Shown here piece after piece: positions 36,552 to 45,062 of a stretch of DNA of 64,000 nucleotides. Each line of letters opens with the position of its first letter. Position 1 is the stretch's first letter. The stretch comes from Jeotgalibaca ciconiae (GTDB lineage: Bacteria; Bacillota; Bacilli; Lactobacillales; Aerococcaceae): contig NZ_CP034465.1 in assembly GCF_003955755.1 (NCBI RefSeq), positions 930,001 to 994,000 of the forward strand, written 5' to 3'. The notes under the pieces were generated by a model. That model saw nothing but the letters and a program-made list of their open reading frames with translations. It was not told the DNA's origin and searched no databases. The position numbers and the translations under genes are program-made.

Positions 36552-37925
36552 CTATAATTCGTTTCTTTCTCTTAATTCTTCTGTGACTTTAGCATGTTTT
36601 TCATCGGTCAACGTGTAGCCAAAGAAGAAGATTACAATTCCTATAAAACTTGCCACTGCTGGAATCAAGAAATAGGTTCCTTGCAAACCAGAAATAGTAT
36701 CAGCTGTTTGTTGTTGATTCGCAACGTAGCCAATTACTGTCAAAGCGATTCCGGGAACGAATCCCGCCACAGCTTGAGAGATTTTCCGCACAAAACTATA
36801 ACCTGAATAGATAATCCCTTCCGAACGTAATCCATCTTTCCACTGTGTATAGTCAATTAAGTCTCCTACAAAAGCAAAAGATACTGTATTAGCAAAAGAT
36901 AAAAACATATAAGAACAAGCATTAACAACCAAGAAGAATGTTACATTATCTCCAGCAAACAGATAATTAACAATCTCGAATATTCCAAAGAATAGCATCC
37001 CAAAAACGGAAAGATTCTTTTTACCTATTTTTTTAACAAGCGGCGTAGCTAAAAATACAGACGGCAGTAAAGCAAGAATATTTAATGTACTTACGACTCC
37101 AACTAATCCCTCGTTACCCAGTACATACTGGAAATAATACAACTGCATCCCCATTTTTAAAAACATTGCTCCAACACTTAAAACCGTATAAACTGCCAAT
37201 ACTAAAAATTCTTTGTTCGTAAGCAAACTTTTTACCGAACGCAAACCGTCTCCCTTTACTCGTTCTTTAGTGGAAATAAAGCGTTCTTTTGTATTTCTAT
37301 AACAAACTAAGTGGAAGGCAACTCCAAAAAGCGATAGTATTGCGATTGCTACAGGATAACCTAATTTAGGAGAATTAAATAAATTTACTAATGGTAAAAC
37401 AACAATTCCTGCAATCAATGAGGCAGCAGTTCCACCTAAATTACGGAACACCGCTAGAGAAGTCCGTTCCCCAGAGTCTACTGTCATCGCCGATGATAAA
37501 GAACCATACGGAATATTAACAACTGTGTAAGCAAGACTCATTAAGTTATAAGTCGCAAAGGCGAAGACTACTTTCGCGCCTTCATTCAAATCAGGTGCAA
37601 AAAATGCTAAAACTGTTGATGCTGCTAAAAATCCTGTTCCATATAAAATGAATGGACGAAACTTCCCTTTTGGGCCTACTTTTCGAGAATCAACGTACGT
37701 TCCTACCAACGTATCTGTAATGGCATCGAAGATTTTAGTAACTAAGAAAATCATTCCACCCCAATATGCAGAAATCCCTAAAATATCGGTATAAAACTTC
37801 AATAAATATAATTGCGCGAGCTGGAACATCATTCCATTTCCTAAATCACCCAGGCCATATGATACTTTTTCAAGTGTCCCGATTTTTTCTTTATTCTGTT
37901 CAAACATAGTACCATTCGTACTCAT
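36552..37925 (-). CDS. GPH-family sugar:cation symporter (MFS)
   Basis: 457 aa with about twelve transmembrane helices. GPH family traits include the start SYGLGDLGNGMMFQLAQLYL, the motif DAITDTLVGTYVDSRKVGPKGKFRPFI after helix 2, and NIPYGSLSSAMTVDSGERTSL. GPH members import glycosides, pentosides or hexuronides with Na+ or H+. GGAGG precedes the ATG. The promoter and two candidate CcpA/LacI sites lie upstream. No glycosidase is adjacent, so the substrate is open. A second GPH gene is at 56134. Confidence 0.9.
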   Translation of the reverse strand: MSTNGTMFEQNKEKIGTLEKVSYGLGDLGNGMMFQLAQLYLLKFYTDILGISAYWGGMIFLVTKIFDAITDTLVGTYVDSRKVGPKGKFRPFILYGTGFLAASTVLAFFAPDLNEGAKVVFAFATYNLMSLAYTVVNIPYGSLSSAMTVDSGERTSLAVFRNLGGTAASLIAGIVVLPLVNLFNSPKLGYPVAIAILSLFGVAFHLVCYRNTKERFISTKERVKGDGLRSVKSLLTNKEFLVLAVYTVLSVGAMFLKMGMQLYYFQYVLGNEGLVGVVSTLNILALLPSVFLATPLVKKIGKKNLSVFGMLFFGIFEIVNYLFAGDNVTFFLVVNACSYMFLSFANTVSFAFVGDLIDYTQWKDGLRSEGIIYSGYSFVRKISQAVAGFVPGIALTVIGYVANQQQTADTISGLQGTYFLIPAVASFIGIVIFFFGYTLTDEKHAKVTEELRERNEL

Positions 37926-38028
37926 TGTAAATCCTCCTTATAATTATCCACTCATACAAGATAAGCAGAAGAGAATTCTGTCTAAGTAGAAAGAATTCAT
38001 GTATGTCTCTTGCAAGACAACATGAACA

Positions 38029-38056
38029 ATTATAAATTGTATTATTTTATTGTCAA
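38029..38056 (-). promoter_or_regulatory. Promoter of the GPH symporter gene
   Basis: On the minus strand TTGACA (38051-38056), 16-bp spacer, TATAAT (38029-38034). Confidence 0.75.
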
Positions 38057-38088
38057 GCATACTTTGATACCTTTCTCACTAAGTGCCC

Positions 38089-38102
38089 GGAAAGCGCTTT
38101 GC
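38089..38102. promoter_or_regulatory. cre-like palindrome upstream of the GPH symporter
   Basis: GGAAAGCGCTTTGC has the cre core AAAGCGCTTT but deviates at the outer positions. Confidence 0.4.
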
Positions 38103-38206
38103 AAAAACGGTTTAATTTGCCAGCGATAAAATGTAAAAAAATTTTTTTACTAGCATTATATTAATCTAAAATTTCTAATGGGTTCGTATAAAATTATAAT
38201 AAAAGC

Positions 38207-38229
38207 TTTTGTAAATCGCTTTCACAAAA
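38207..38229. promoter_or_regulatory. Palindromic operator candidate between symporter and aldo/keto reductase
   Basis: TTTTGTAAA and TTTCACAAAA flank TCGC: an imperfect palindrome of the LacI/CcpA kind. Apart from this, the cre-like site and the promoter, nothing is seen in the divergent gap 37926-38416. Confidence 0.35.
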
Positions 38230-38416
38230 GACAGCAACTACTTAAACTATCTCTTTTTTTATATATTTCATATAAAGAAAACGACTTTATATAACTATGG
38301 TGCCTTTTTAATCAATAAATTGACCTTTTCCACTCCAAACATCCTCTCATTTTACTATCTTTGATTAGAAGCGTACACTTAGACTATAGAATTCGATTAT
38401 ACGAGGAGGAATTATT

Positions 38417-39232
38417 TTGAATGATGAGAAGTTATTTACTTTTTATAATGGTGTGAACATTCCATTCATTGGTTTTGGTACTTGGCAGATTCCCAAAGAA
38501 GAAGCTTACGAAAAAGTCAGCTGGGCTCTAGAACATGGTTACCGCCATATCGATACTGCTTACGGTTATGGCAATGAAGAGACGGTAGGAAAAGCAATCC
38601 GCGATTTTGATGTGAAGCGTGAAGATGTCTTTGTCACCAGTAAATTACCCGCAAATATTAAAAGCTATGACGAAACAATCAAATCCTTCCATGAGTCTTT
38701 AGAAAACTTAGGGCTCGATTATTTGGATCTCTATCTCATTCACGCACCTTGGCCTTGGGAAGATAGAGGCGGTAATTATACAAAAGGAAATATCCAAGCT
38801 TGGAAGGCAATGGAACAACTATATAAAGAAGGAAAGATCCGCACGATTGGAGTATCAAATTTTTCCATTTCTGATATACAAGCATTGTTAGATCATTGCG
38901 AAATTGTACCGATGGCTAATCAAATACCTTATTACATTGGAAGAGACCAGAAAGAACTGATCGCTTTCTGTAAAGAGCATGATATTTTGGTCGAAGCATA
39001 CTCTCCTCTTGCGACAGGCGAAATCTTAAACAGCCAACAAATCAAAGAAATGGCAGATAAGTATAATGTAACACCTGCTCAAATTTGTATCCGCTACTGC
39101 TTACAAAAAGATACTCTTCCTTTGCCGAAGACCACTCACGAAGAACGAGTAATCGAGAACAAACAAGTAGATTTTACGATTTCTTCTGAAGATATGGCGA
39201 TTTTAGATGCCATAGAAGATGTTCGAAAATAA
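38417..39232 (+). CDS. Aldo/keto reductase
   Basis: 271 aa NADPH-dependent TIM-barrel reductase. Landmarks: GFGTWQIP, HIDTAYGYGNEETVG (catalytic D and Y), VTSKLP (catalytic K), YLIHAPWPW (catalytic H), VSNFSISDIQALL, and the C-terminal PLPKTTHEERVIEN that contacts NADPH. It starts at TTG with AGGAGGA seven bases upstream; no in-frame ATG is near. The physiological substrate is unknown. Followed by repeat elements. Confidence 0.92.
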   Translation: MNDEKLFTFYNGVNIPFIGFGTWQIPKEEAYEKVSWALEHGYRHIDTAYGYGNEETVGKAIRDFDVKREDVFVTSKLPANIKSYDETIKSFHESLENLGLDYLDLYLIHAPWPWEDRGGNYTKGNIQAWKAMEQLYKEGKIRTIGVSNFSISDIQALLDHCEIVPMANQIPYYIGRDQKELIAFCKEHDILVEAYSPLATGEILNSQQIKEMADKYNVTPAQICIRYCLQKDTLPLPKTTHEERVIENKQVDFTISSEDMAILDAIEDVRK

Positions 39233-39242
39233 CTGATTGTTT

Positions 39243-39538
39243 AAAAAAGCAGACAAGTTCGCACTGTCTCGACAAATATTTAGGAGATCGTGCCCTGACG
39301 GAGCATGCTGCTCTAAAATAAAGATGTTCAAACTCATTTTATAGCCTGAATGTCTTTATTTTTTGGGAATAAAGATGTTCAGCGTTAAATTTCCTGTTGA
39401 ACATCGTTATTTCTTGAAAATAAAGATGTTCAGCTTCAAAATTCTATTTGATCATCTGTTTCTATAAAAGTATCAATATTCACTAGGTCAAAACTTGAGA
39501 GCTAGACATAAAAGGCAGATCTTATACTATTCTAATCG
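39243..39538 (+). repeat. Composite repeat: 205-bp family ends around the second hairpin family
   Basis: Begins with a degenerate left end of the 205-bp family (AAAAGCAGACAAGTTCGC) and ends with a degenerate right end (CACTAGGTCAAAACTTGAGA). In between is the second hairpin family (arms AAATAAAGATGTTCA 39316-39330 and TGAATGTCTTTATTT 39347-39361, then further arms) shared with 14111-14260. Immediately followed by full-length copy C. Confidence 0.75.
39316..39365 (+). terminator. Terminator formed by the second hairpin family
   Basis: 15-bp stem with one G-U pair plus T-run, 80 bases after the aldo/keto reductase stop. Confidence 0.65.
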
Positions 39539-39543
39539 ATTAG

Positions 39544-39742
39544 AAAAGCGGACAAGTCCGCCTTGGCCTATGAAAAAATAGGAAATTTGACCCTGAATTG
39601 TCAGGAGACTTCACGCTTCAGCGGGTTAGTCGAATGATATGCGTTAGCGAGCAGCGAAGCGCGCAATGGGGCAAATTTATCTTTTTTTCACTAGGTCAGG
39701 ACTTGGGAGCTAGACATTGATGGCTGAACTTATAATCCCCTA
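39544..39742 (+). repeat. ~205-bp structured repeat, copy C
   Basis: Near-identical to copies A and D; only the last bases differ (CCCCTAATCGACTAT). It abuts the terminator hairpin at 39757. Confidence 0.9.
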
Positions 39743-39756
39743 ATCGACTATAAAAA

Positions 39757-39793
39757 AGGCATCATTTGGAAAGTCCAAATGATGCCTTTTTGT
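39757..39793. terminator. Terminator of the PTS gene
   Basis: GGCATCATTTGG / CCAAATGATGCC with A and T runs on either side; just after the ptsG stop. Confidence 0.9.
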
Positions 39794-39801
39794 TTTTTAG
39801 C

Positions 39802-41970
39802 TTATTTGATAGAAAGTATCTCTTCATTATGTGAAACGTTGCCGTGTTTGATTACTTCAATCGCTTTATATTGTGCGCTATTTGTAATCACGACAGGGGT
39901 TACTGCAGGATGTCCAGCTGCTTTTATTGCTTCAAGATCTACTTCTAATAAAGTATCCCCAGCCTGAACAGTATCTCCAGCTTCGATGCGAGCAACAAAT
40001 CCTTCGCCCTTCATGCTTACTGTGTCTAGCCCAACGTGAATCATAACTTCTACACCTTCTTCAGAAACAAGGCCAACTGCATGTTTGGTTTCAAATACCA
40101 TCATTACTTTACCAGTGATTGGCGAAGTTACTTTCCCGTCAGTCGGCTCAATTCCAAAACCTTCACCAATTGCCCCGCTTGCAAATGCAGGATCTGGTAC
40201 TTCGTCTAATGGAATCACTTTCCCCGCCATTGGTGATTGTACCATAGCAATTTGAGGGAGCTCTTTAGTAGAAACTGCTTCTTCCATTACCGTTTCCGTT
40301 AAAGATTCTACTGCTTCTTCAGGCTTTTCATTTCCATAAAACTCCTCTTTTGAAGGAAGTTGGCTTGCCTTTCCACTTTCAATGAATTCTTCTAAATTTG
40401 ATTTAATATTCGAAACTTTTGGTCCGTAAACAACTTGAACGCCTTTCCCTTTATGAACTACCCCTGCTGCTCCGGTTGATTTCAATAAATCTACATCAAC
40501 CAAGTTTCCATCAGCGATTGTTGTTCTTAGGCGAGTTGCACAGCTATCTACATCGACAATATTTTCTTTTCCACCTAAACCATAAACAATCGCTGCAGAT
40601 AAAGCATCTGCTTCATTTTCAACAACTGCAGAAGAGGTTCCCTCTTTTTTCGCATTCATGTCTGCACGAGTATAAAGTTTGATTTCTTCTGCGCTATCAT
40701 CGCGACCTGGTGTTTTGTAGTTAAATCTCTTAATTAAGAATGTAAACAAGAAGTAGTAGATAGCAAAGTAAGCAATCCCTACAATTACAATCCAAATCCA
40801 GTTTGTTTTTGCATTGCCCTGTAAAATTCCATATAGGAACATGTCGATGAAACCACCTGAGAATGTCATACCAACACCAACGTTAAACACATGCATCAAC
40901 ATATACGCTGCACCTGCAAGTATACAGTGGATCACATATAGCGGCATCGCAACAAATAAAAATGTAAATTCAAGCGGTTCGGTGATCCCTGTTAACATAG
41001 AAGTCAATGCAGCCGACAACAATAGGCCTCCTGCAACTTTGCGGTTTTCTGGTTTAGCTGTACGGTACATTGCCAAAGCAGCACCTGGCAAGCCAAAAAT
41101 CATAAACGGGAACTTACCTGTCATAAAACGAGTTGCTTCTACACTAAATACGCTTGTGTTTGGATCAGATAATTGTGCGAAGAAAATGTTTTGTGCGCCT
41201 TCAACTAGTTGTCCGCCCACTTCCATCGTTCCACCAACTGCTGTTTGCCAAAACGGTAAGTAGAACACATGATGCAGTCCAAAAGGAATCAACAAACGCT
41301 CCATAAAGCCGTATAGCCACGTTCCAGCATAGCCAGAACCTTGCACCAATTCTCCAACTGCATAAATACCCGACTGGATTGGAGGCCACACATAGCTCAT
41401 TAAAATACCGACAATTAAAAACACGATAGAAGAAATAATTGGTACAAAACGTGTTCCTTCAAAGAATGACAAGGCGGTTGGTAATTGAATTTTATAAAAA
41501 CGGTTATGAAGTGCTGCTACACCCAATCCAACGATCATCCCACCGAATACACCCATTTGAAGAGATTCAATTCCTAAAACAGTCGCAATTGAACCTTCCA
41601 GATATTGCTCTGCTCCACCTTGAACTTGAATCATTGCCCCAATCGACGAATGCATGATCAAAAATGCGATTGCTGCAGATAAGGCTGCTGTTGCTTTTTC
41701 CGATTTCGCCATACCGATTGCACAACCAATCGCGAAAATCAGCGGCAAATTGTCAAATACAACGCTACCTGCATCATTCATCACTAATAAAATATTATGG
41801 ATAAATGTTCCTTCTCCCATTACAGAAGTTAATCCGTATGTTTCCAGAGTTGTTGGATTCGTAAAAGAACCTCCAATTCCTAAAAATAACCCTGCTACCG
41901 GCAAAATTGCAATTGGTAACATAAAGGAGCGTCCAACCCTTTGTAAAACACCAAAAATTTGGTCTTTCAT
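39802..41970 (-). CDS. ptsG: PTS glucose-type EIICBA transporter
   Basis: 722 aa from the ATG at 41970, preceded by AGGTGG. The IIC membrane domain (about 1-410) begins DQIFGVLQRVGRSFMLPIAILPVAGL and includes GITEPLEFTFLF. The IIB domain (about 455-540) has the phospho-cysteine in VDSCATRLRTTI. A linker rich in Glu follows, then the IIA domain (about 575-715) with MIHVGLDTV (active His). Fused C-B-A order fits glucose or N-acetylglucosamine permeases; control by an adjacent GlcT-like antiterminator favours glucose. The IIA domain could also phosphorylate EIIBC proteins lacking their own IIA, such as that at 50943. Confidence 0.9.
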   Translation of the reverse strand: MKDQIFGVLQRVGRSFMLPIAILPVAGLFLGIGGSFTNPTTLETYGLTSVMGEGTFIHNILLVMNDAGSVVFDNLPLIFAIGCAIGMAKSEKATAALSAAIAFLIMHSSIGAMIQVQGGAEQYLEGSIATVLGIESLQMGVFGGMIVGLGVAALHNRFYKIQLPTALSFFEGTRFVPIISSIVFLIVGILMSYVWPPIQSGIYAVGELVQGSGYAGTWLYGFMERLLIPFGLHHVFYLPFWQTAVGGTMEVGGQLVEGAQNIFFAQLSDPNTSVFSVEATRFMTGKFPFMIFGLPGAALAMYRTAKPENRKVAGGLLLSAALTSMLTGITEPLEFTFLFVAMPLYVIHCILAGAAYMLMHVFNVGVGMTFSGGFIDMFLYGILQGNAKTNWIWIVIVGIAYFAIYYFLFTFLIKRFNYKTPGRDDSAEEIKLYTRADMNAKKEGTSSAVVENEADALSAAIVYGLGGKENIVDVDSCATRLRTTIADGNLVDVDLLKSTGAAGVVHKGKGVQVVYGPKVSNIKSNLEEFIESGKASQLPSKEEFYGNEKPEEAVESLTETVMEEAVSTKELPQIAMVQSPMAGKVIPLDEVPDPAFASGAIGEGFGIEPTDGKVTSPITGKVMMVFETKHAVGLVSEEGVEVMIHVGLDTVSMKGEGFVARIEAGDTVQAGDTLLEVDLEAIKAAGHPAVTPVVITNSAQYKAIEVIKHGNVSHNEEILSIK

Positions 41971-42037
41971 TCTATTTCCACCTCTATATAATTTTCTCTT
42001 TTTATTGTTAAGAATAGCTGTCATATTATTTTTGAGC

Positions 42038-42105
42038 ATAAAAAATACCCAAACCAACCTAAAATGGGTACAATGACTCCATCTAAGGATGATTTGGGTA
42101 TTGCC
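42038..42105 (-). promoter_or_regulatory. Leader terminator / antiterminator region of ptsG
   Basis: On the minus strand ATACCCAAA pairs with TTTGGGTAT followed by T7: a terminator in the 5' leader, about 70 bases before the ptsG start. The adjacent GlcT protein presumably binds an overlapping RAT and prevents this hairpin. Confidence 0.75.
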
Positions 42106-42141
42106 GACTAAACGTAACAAGCCCTCTTATCAATTACATAG

Positions 42142-42171
42142 ATTCTAGCATAGAGCGATTAAAAAAAGCAA
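42142..42171 (-). promoter_or_regulatory. Promoter of ptsG
   Basis: TTGCTT (-35), 18-bp spacer and TG-c-TAGAAT extended -10 on the minus strand, upstream of the leader terminator. Confidence 0.65.
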
Positions 42172-42310
42172 TTCTTTCTAGTAAACATTTGAAATAAAAT
42201 TTTAAAAGGAAGAAAACTTGCTAGTTCTCATCTAGAGTGTTACTATCGTAATGTTGTTTTTTACTATACATTCCCCATATGTAGCCAGAATAAGATAGGA
42301 GATTCGTGAG

Positions 42311-43144
42311 ATGATTGCGAATAAAGTTCTAAATAATAATATTGTCAGTTCCATTGACGAAGATGGGCACGAAATTATCGTAATGGGAAAAGGTCTCGGT
42401 TGGCATTTAAAGCCTGGAGATCTTATTGATTCTTCAAAGATTGAAAAAATATTTCGCATGGATACCGTGACTTCCTCTTCTAAAATGAAGAAATTATTCT
42501 TGGAAGTTGACATGTCGTCTATTGCCATTAGTTCAAAAGTTATTGATTATGCACACAAGTATCTCAATAAAGAACTCAATAAAAATTTAATTTTAACTTT
42601 AACGGATCATATTGATTTTGCCATCGAACGATATAAAAAAGGAATCCCTTTGACAAATGACTTCAAAGTCTGGATTCAAAAAATGTTCCCAAAAGAATAT
42701 GAAGTAGGACTCTATGCTCTGGAACTAATCAACGAGGAATTGCAAATCTCCATGCCCGAAGATGAAGCAGCTCACATTTCCATGCATCTTATCAATGCAC
42801 AATTAAATGGAAATATGTCTCATACGAGTGAAATCACTACACTTTTGAGCAGTTCTCTTCAAATCATCCAAATAAAAACAGGAATGTTGATTGATGAGTC
42901 TTCATGGGCATATGAACGCTTCTTAAGGCATCTACTAGCTCTAGCACAGCGTATTATTGCAAAGAACGAGAATAAAACTGCTAATAACGCCTTAAACGAA
43001 ACGATTCGCCTTCAATTCCCAAAAGAACATGAAATTGCTTTAGCAATAAAGAATTATGTTTTAAAAGAATTTGATTTTGATATAGCCGAGGATGAGGTGT
43101 CTTTCTTGACGATCCACATCAATCGATTGTTATCAGAAGTCTAA
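42311..43144 (+). CDS. glcT: BglG/SacY-family transcriptional antiterminator, GlcT-like
   Basis: 277 aa. N-terminal CAT RNA-binding domain (about 1-60: NKVLNNNIVSSIDEDGHEII, then GKGLGWHLKPGD), PRD1 (about 65-170, with LTDHIDFAIERY) and PRD2 (about 171-277, with FPKEHEIALAI and FLTIHINRLL). PRD histidines are phosphorylated by the PTS, linking RNA binding to sugar flow. Divergent from ptsG, whose leader has a conditional terminator; the target is inferred from this arrangement. AGGAG precedes the ATG. Confidence 0.88.
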   Translation: MIANKVLNNNIVSSIDEDGHEIIVMGKGLGWHLKPGDLIDSSKIEKIFRMDTVTSSSKMKKLFLEVDMSSIAISSKVIDYAHKYLNKELNKNLILTLTDHIDFAIERYKKGIPLTNDFKVWIQKMFPKEYEVGLYALELINEELQISMPEDEAAHISMHLINAQLNGNMSHTSEITTLLSSSLQIIQIKTGMLIDESSWAYERFLRHLLALAQRIIAKNENKTANNALNETIRLQFPKEHEIALAIKNYVLKEFDFDIAEDEVSFLTIHINRLLSEV

Positions 43145-43146
43145 AA

Positions 43147-43187
43147 AACAACGAGGATAGACATATGTCTTGCCCTCGTTGTTTTTA
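43147..43187. terminator. Bidirectional terminator between glcT and the PHP gene
   Basis: AACAACGAGG / CCTCGTTGTT with an inner GAC/GTC pair, flanked by A and T runs. Confidence 0.88.
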
Positions 43188-43985
43188 TTTTGTTGTCACT
43201 TTTTCTTGAGGAATAGGTACGAAGCTGGGTTCTTGTTGTTGGAAAGTTACTAACTGTTCTACTCCGTGTCTTTTTAACATTTCTGCTGCTTCTTTAAAAT
43301 GGAATTCATAATCTTCAGCCTTATGAGCATCCGACCCTAGTGTAAACATTTTTCCGCCAGCAGAAAGATACAAATCAATTGCATACTCATAAAGATGAGC
43401 ATTGCCATGTCTATACATACTTTTTGTATTCAGCTCAAAAGCTAATTCATTTTGAACCGCAGTCTTGAATACTTTTAACAACTTTTTCTCCACTTGTCTT
43501 AACTCATCAACAGTGACAGTGTATCCTCGTAATCCATAATCGAAATGAGCCAATACATTGGCATTTGGAAATTCTTGAACTGCTTGCAGCATGCGAGAGT
43601 AATAATCGTTTAAATGTTCTGTTAAAGGAACATCTTCATTGCCGATATTCATAAAATTATACTGTCCATTATGATGAACGCTCAAAAGAATCAAATCAAA
43701 ATCCTTGCCACTTAAATAATCTTGAATTTTGTCTTTATCTGGATAAGTGAAACCTACTTCAATTCCTTTGCGAACTCGATTATCATATTCTTTGTTCAAC
43801 TGCTCAATCTTAGCAGTGTATCTAGGAAAATCAGGTATCACATCGGCCTGATTTTGATAGGGACTAAAAAAATCTAAATGTTCAGTGGTAACAAGTGCTT
43901 TATCCGATTGTTCTAAATAATTTTCGAATTTTTCTACAGAGTCAGGTGAAAAATACGTATGCATATGTTGATCGTAGTAATGCAT
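43185..43985 (-). CDS. PHP-domain phosphatase/phosphoesterase (HisK/histidinol-phosphatase-like)
   Basis: 266 aa. The trinuclear metal site of PHP hydrolases is visible: H7 and H9 in YYDQHMHTYFSPDS, H37 in TTEHLDFF, E77 in GIEVGF, HH in LSVHHNGQ, H in LAHFDYGL, and the final D-x-H in TLGSDAHKAEDY. Such enzymes hydrolyse phosphomonoesters (HisK) or cyclic phosphodiesters. Histidine biosynthesis genes are absent, and the gene is last in an operon with an ABC importer and a TIM-barrel isomerase, so a phosphate ester brought in by that importer is the likelier substrate (inference). Confidence 0.85.
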   Translation of the reverse strand: MHYYDQHMHTYFSPDSVEKFENYLEQSDKALVTTEHLDFFSPYQNQADVIPDFPRYTAKIEQLNKEYDNRVRKGIEVGFTYPDKDKIQDYLSGKDFDLILLSVHHNGQYNFMNIGNEDVPLTEHLNDYYSRMLQAVQEFPNANVLAHFDYGLRGYTVTVDELRQVEKKLLKVFKTAVQNELAFELNTKSMYRHGNAHLYEYAIDLYLSAGGKMFTLGSDAHKAEDYEFHFKEAAEMLKRHGVEQLVTFQQQEPSFVPIPQEKVTTK

Positions 43986-44012
43986 GAGATCCTCCTTTTT
44001 ATGATAAAGTTT

Positions 44013-45062
44013 TTAACGTTTAGCGACAAATACTTCTTGGTCAACCTCTCCATCTTGCATCTGATTGCTTATAATTTCAAGTTCTTTGCCTAGCGCATAG
44101 ACAATATAACGAGTTTCACGTCCTAAAAACTGTTTGTCCTTAATGGTTCCTCGTAATCCGGTTGCTTTTTCATTTGTTTGGGCTGGAACAATACTTAGCT
44201 CTTCCGGACGTACCGGATACATTTGGTTTCTCTTAAAATAATCTGCAATCCCTTTCCCTGCCCAAGTAGTGTTTTCTGAATTAGCAGGTCGGAACTGCTC
44301 TCCTTCCCAATTTCCGTCCACCAACAGTGCTTTGCTCACAAAATTAGCAACAAATGGTGTATTCGGATAATGATATAAATTATGAGGAGTATCAAATTGT
44401 TCAATTTTCCCTTTATTCATTACAATAATTCGATCGGCTAAAGCCATTGCTTCGGATTGATCGTGGGTCACATAAAGAGTGGTTGCTCTTGTGAGCCGAT
44501 GAATTCGTTTGATTTCATGTACCATGATTTGTTTAAGATGCGCATCCAGTGCACTGAGTGGCTCATCCATCAAGAGCATCCTTGGTTCCGCAACTATGGC
44601 ACGGGCTAATGCAACTCGTTGTTTTTGTCCTCCAGAAAGTTCATGGGGATAGCGTTTCTCGAATTGATCTAGTTCAACTAGCTTCAATGCATGATCCATC
44701 ATTTCTTTCCGCCTGACGCTATCAAAACGTTTCTTATTTTGACTGCTCTTCAATGGGTATTCTACGTGTTGCTTCACGGTCATATGCGGCCAAAGCGCAA
44801 AATGTTGAAAAACCATACCTAATTGACGCTCTTCTACTGGAAGAGAACGACCGTTTTCAAAAAAAGATTCTCCTTGAAATTTGATTAATCCACCTGTCGG
44901 TTCCAGAAAGCCTGCAACGGAACGTAATAAAGTTGTCTTTCCACAGCCCGATGGACCAAGAATCGCAATAAATTCATTCTTCTTTATGTTGATATTGATA
45001 TTATCCAAAGCTTTTGTATTTCCAAAGTATTTAGAGAGTTGCTCAATCTTTAGTTCACCCAT
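44013..45062 (-). CDS. ABC importer ATPase, Fbp/Afu/Pot-type
   Basis: 349 aa. The ATPase domain (1-235) shows Walker A GPSGCGKTT, signature LSGGQKQRVALARAI, Walker B LLMDEPLSALD and the H-loop VTHDQSEAMAL. The C-terminal region (about 240-349) is a TOBE-like regulatory domain (MYPVRPEELSIVP). The start overlaps the permease stop by 8 bases. In the FbpC/AfuC/PotA/PhnT group, which imports ferric ion, sugar phosphates, polyamines or phosphonates. Confidence 0.88.
   Translation of the reverse strand: MGELKIEQLSKYFGNTKALDNININIKKNEFIAILGPSGCGKTTLLRSVAGFLEPTGGLIKFQGESFFENGRSLPVEERQLGMVFQHFALWPHMTVKQHVEYPLKSSQNKKRFDSVRRKEMMDHALKLVELDQFEKRYPHELSGGQKQRVALARAIVAEPRMLLMDEPLSALDAHLKQIMVHEIKRIHRLTRATTLYVTHDQSEAMALADRIIVMNKGKIEQFDTPHNLYHYPNTPFVANFVSKALLVDGNWEGEQFRPANSENTTWAGKGIADYFKRNQMYPVRPEELSIVPAQTNEKATGLRGTIKDKQFLGRETRYIVYALGKELEIISNQMQDGEVDQEVFVAKR

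Noticed and set aside
43185-43985. PHP gene as histidinol phosphatase of histidine biosynthesis
   Set aside because: No his genes are present and it is the last gene of an importer operon; the family has many other phosphoesterase activities.
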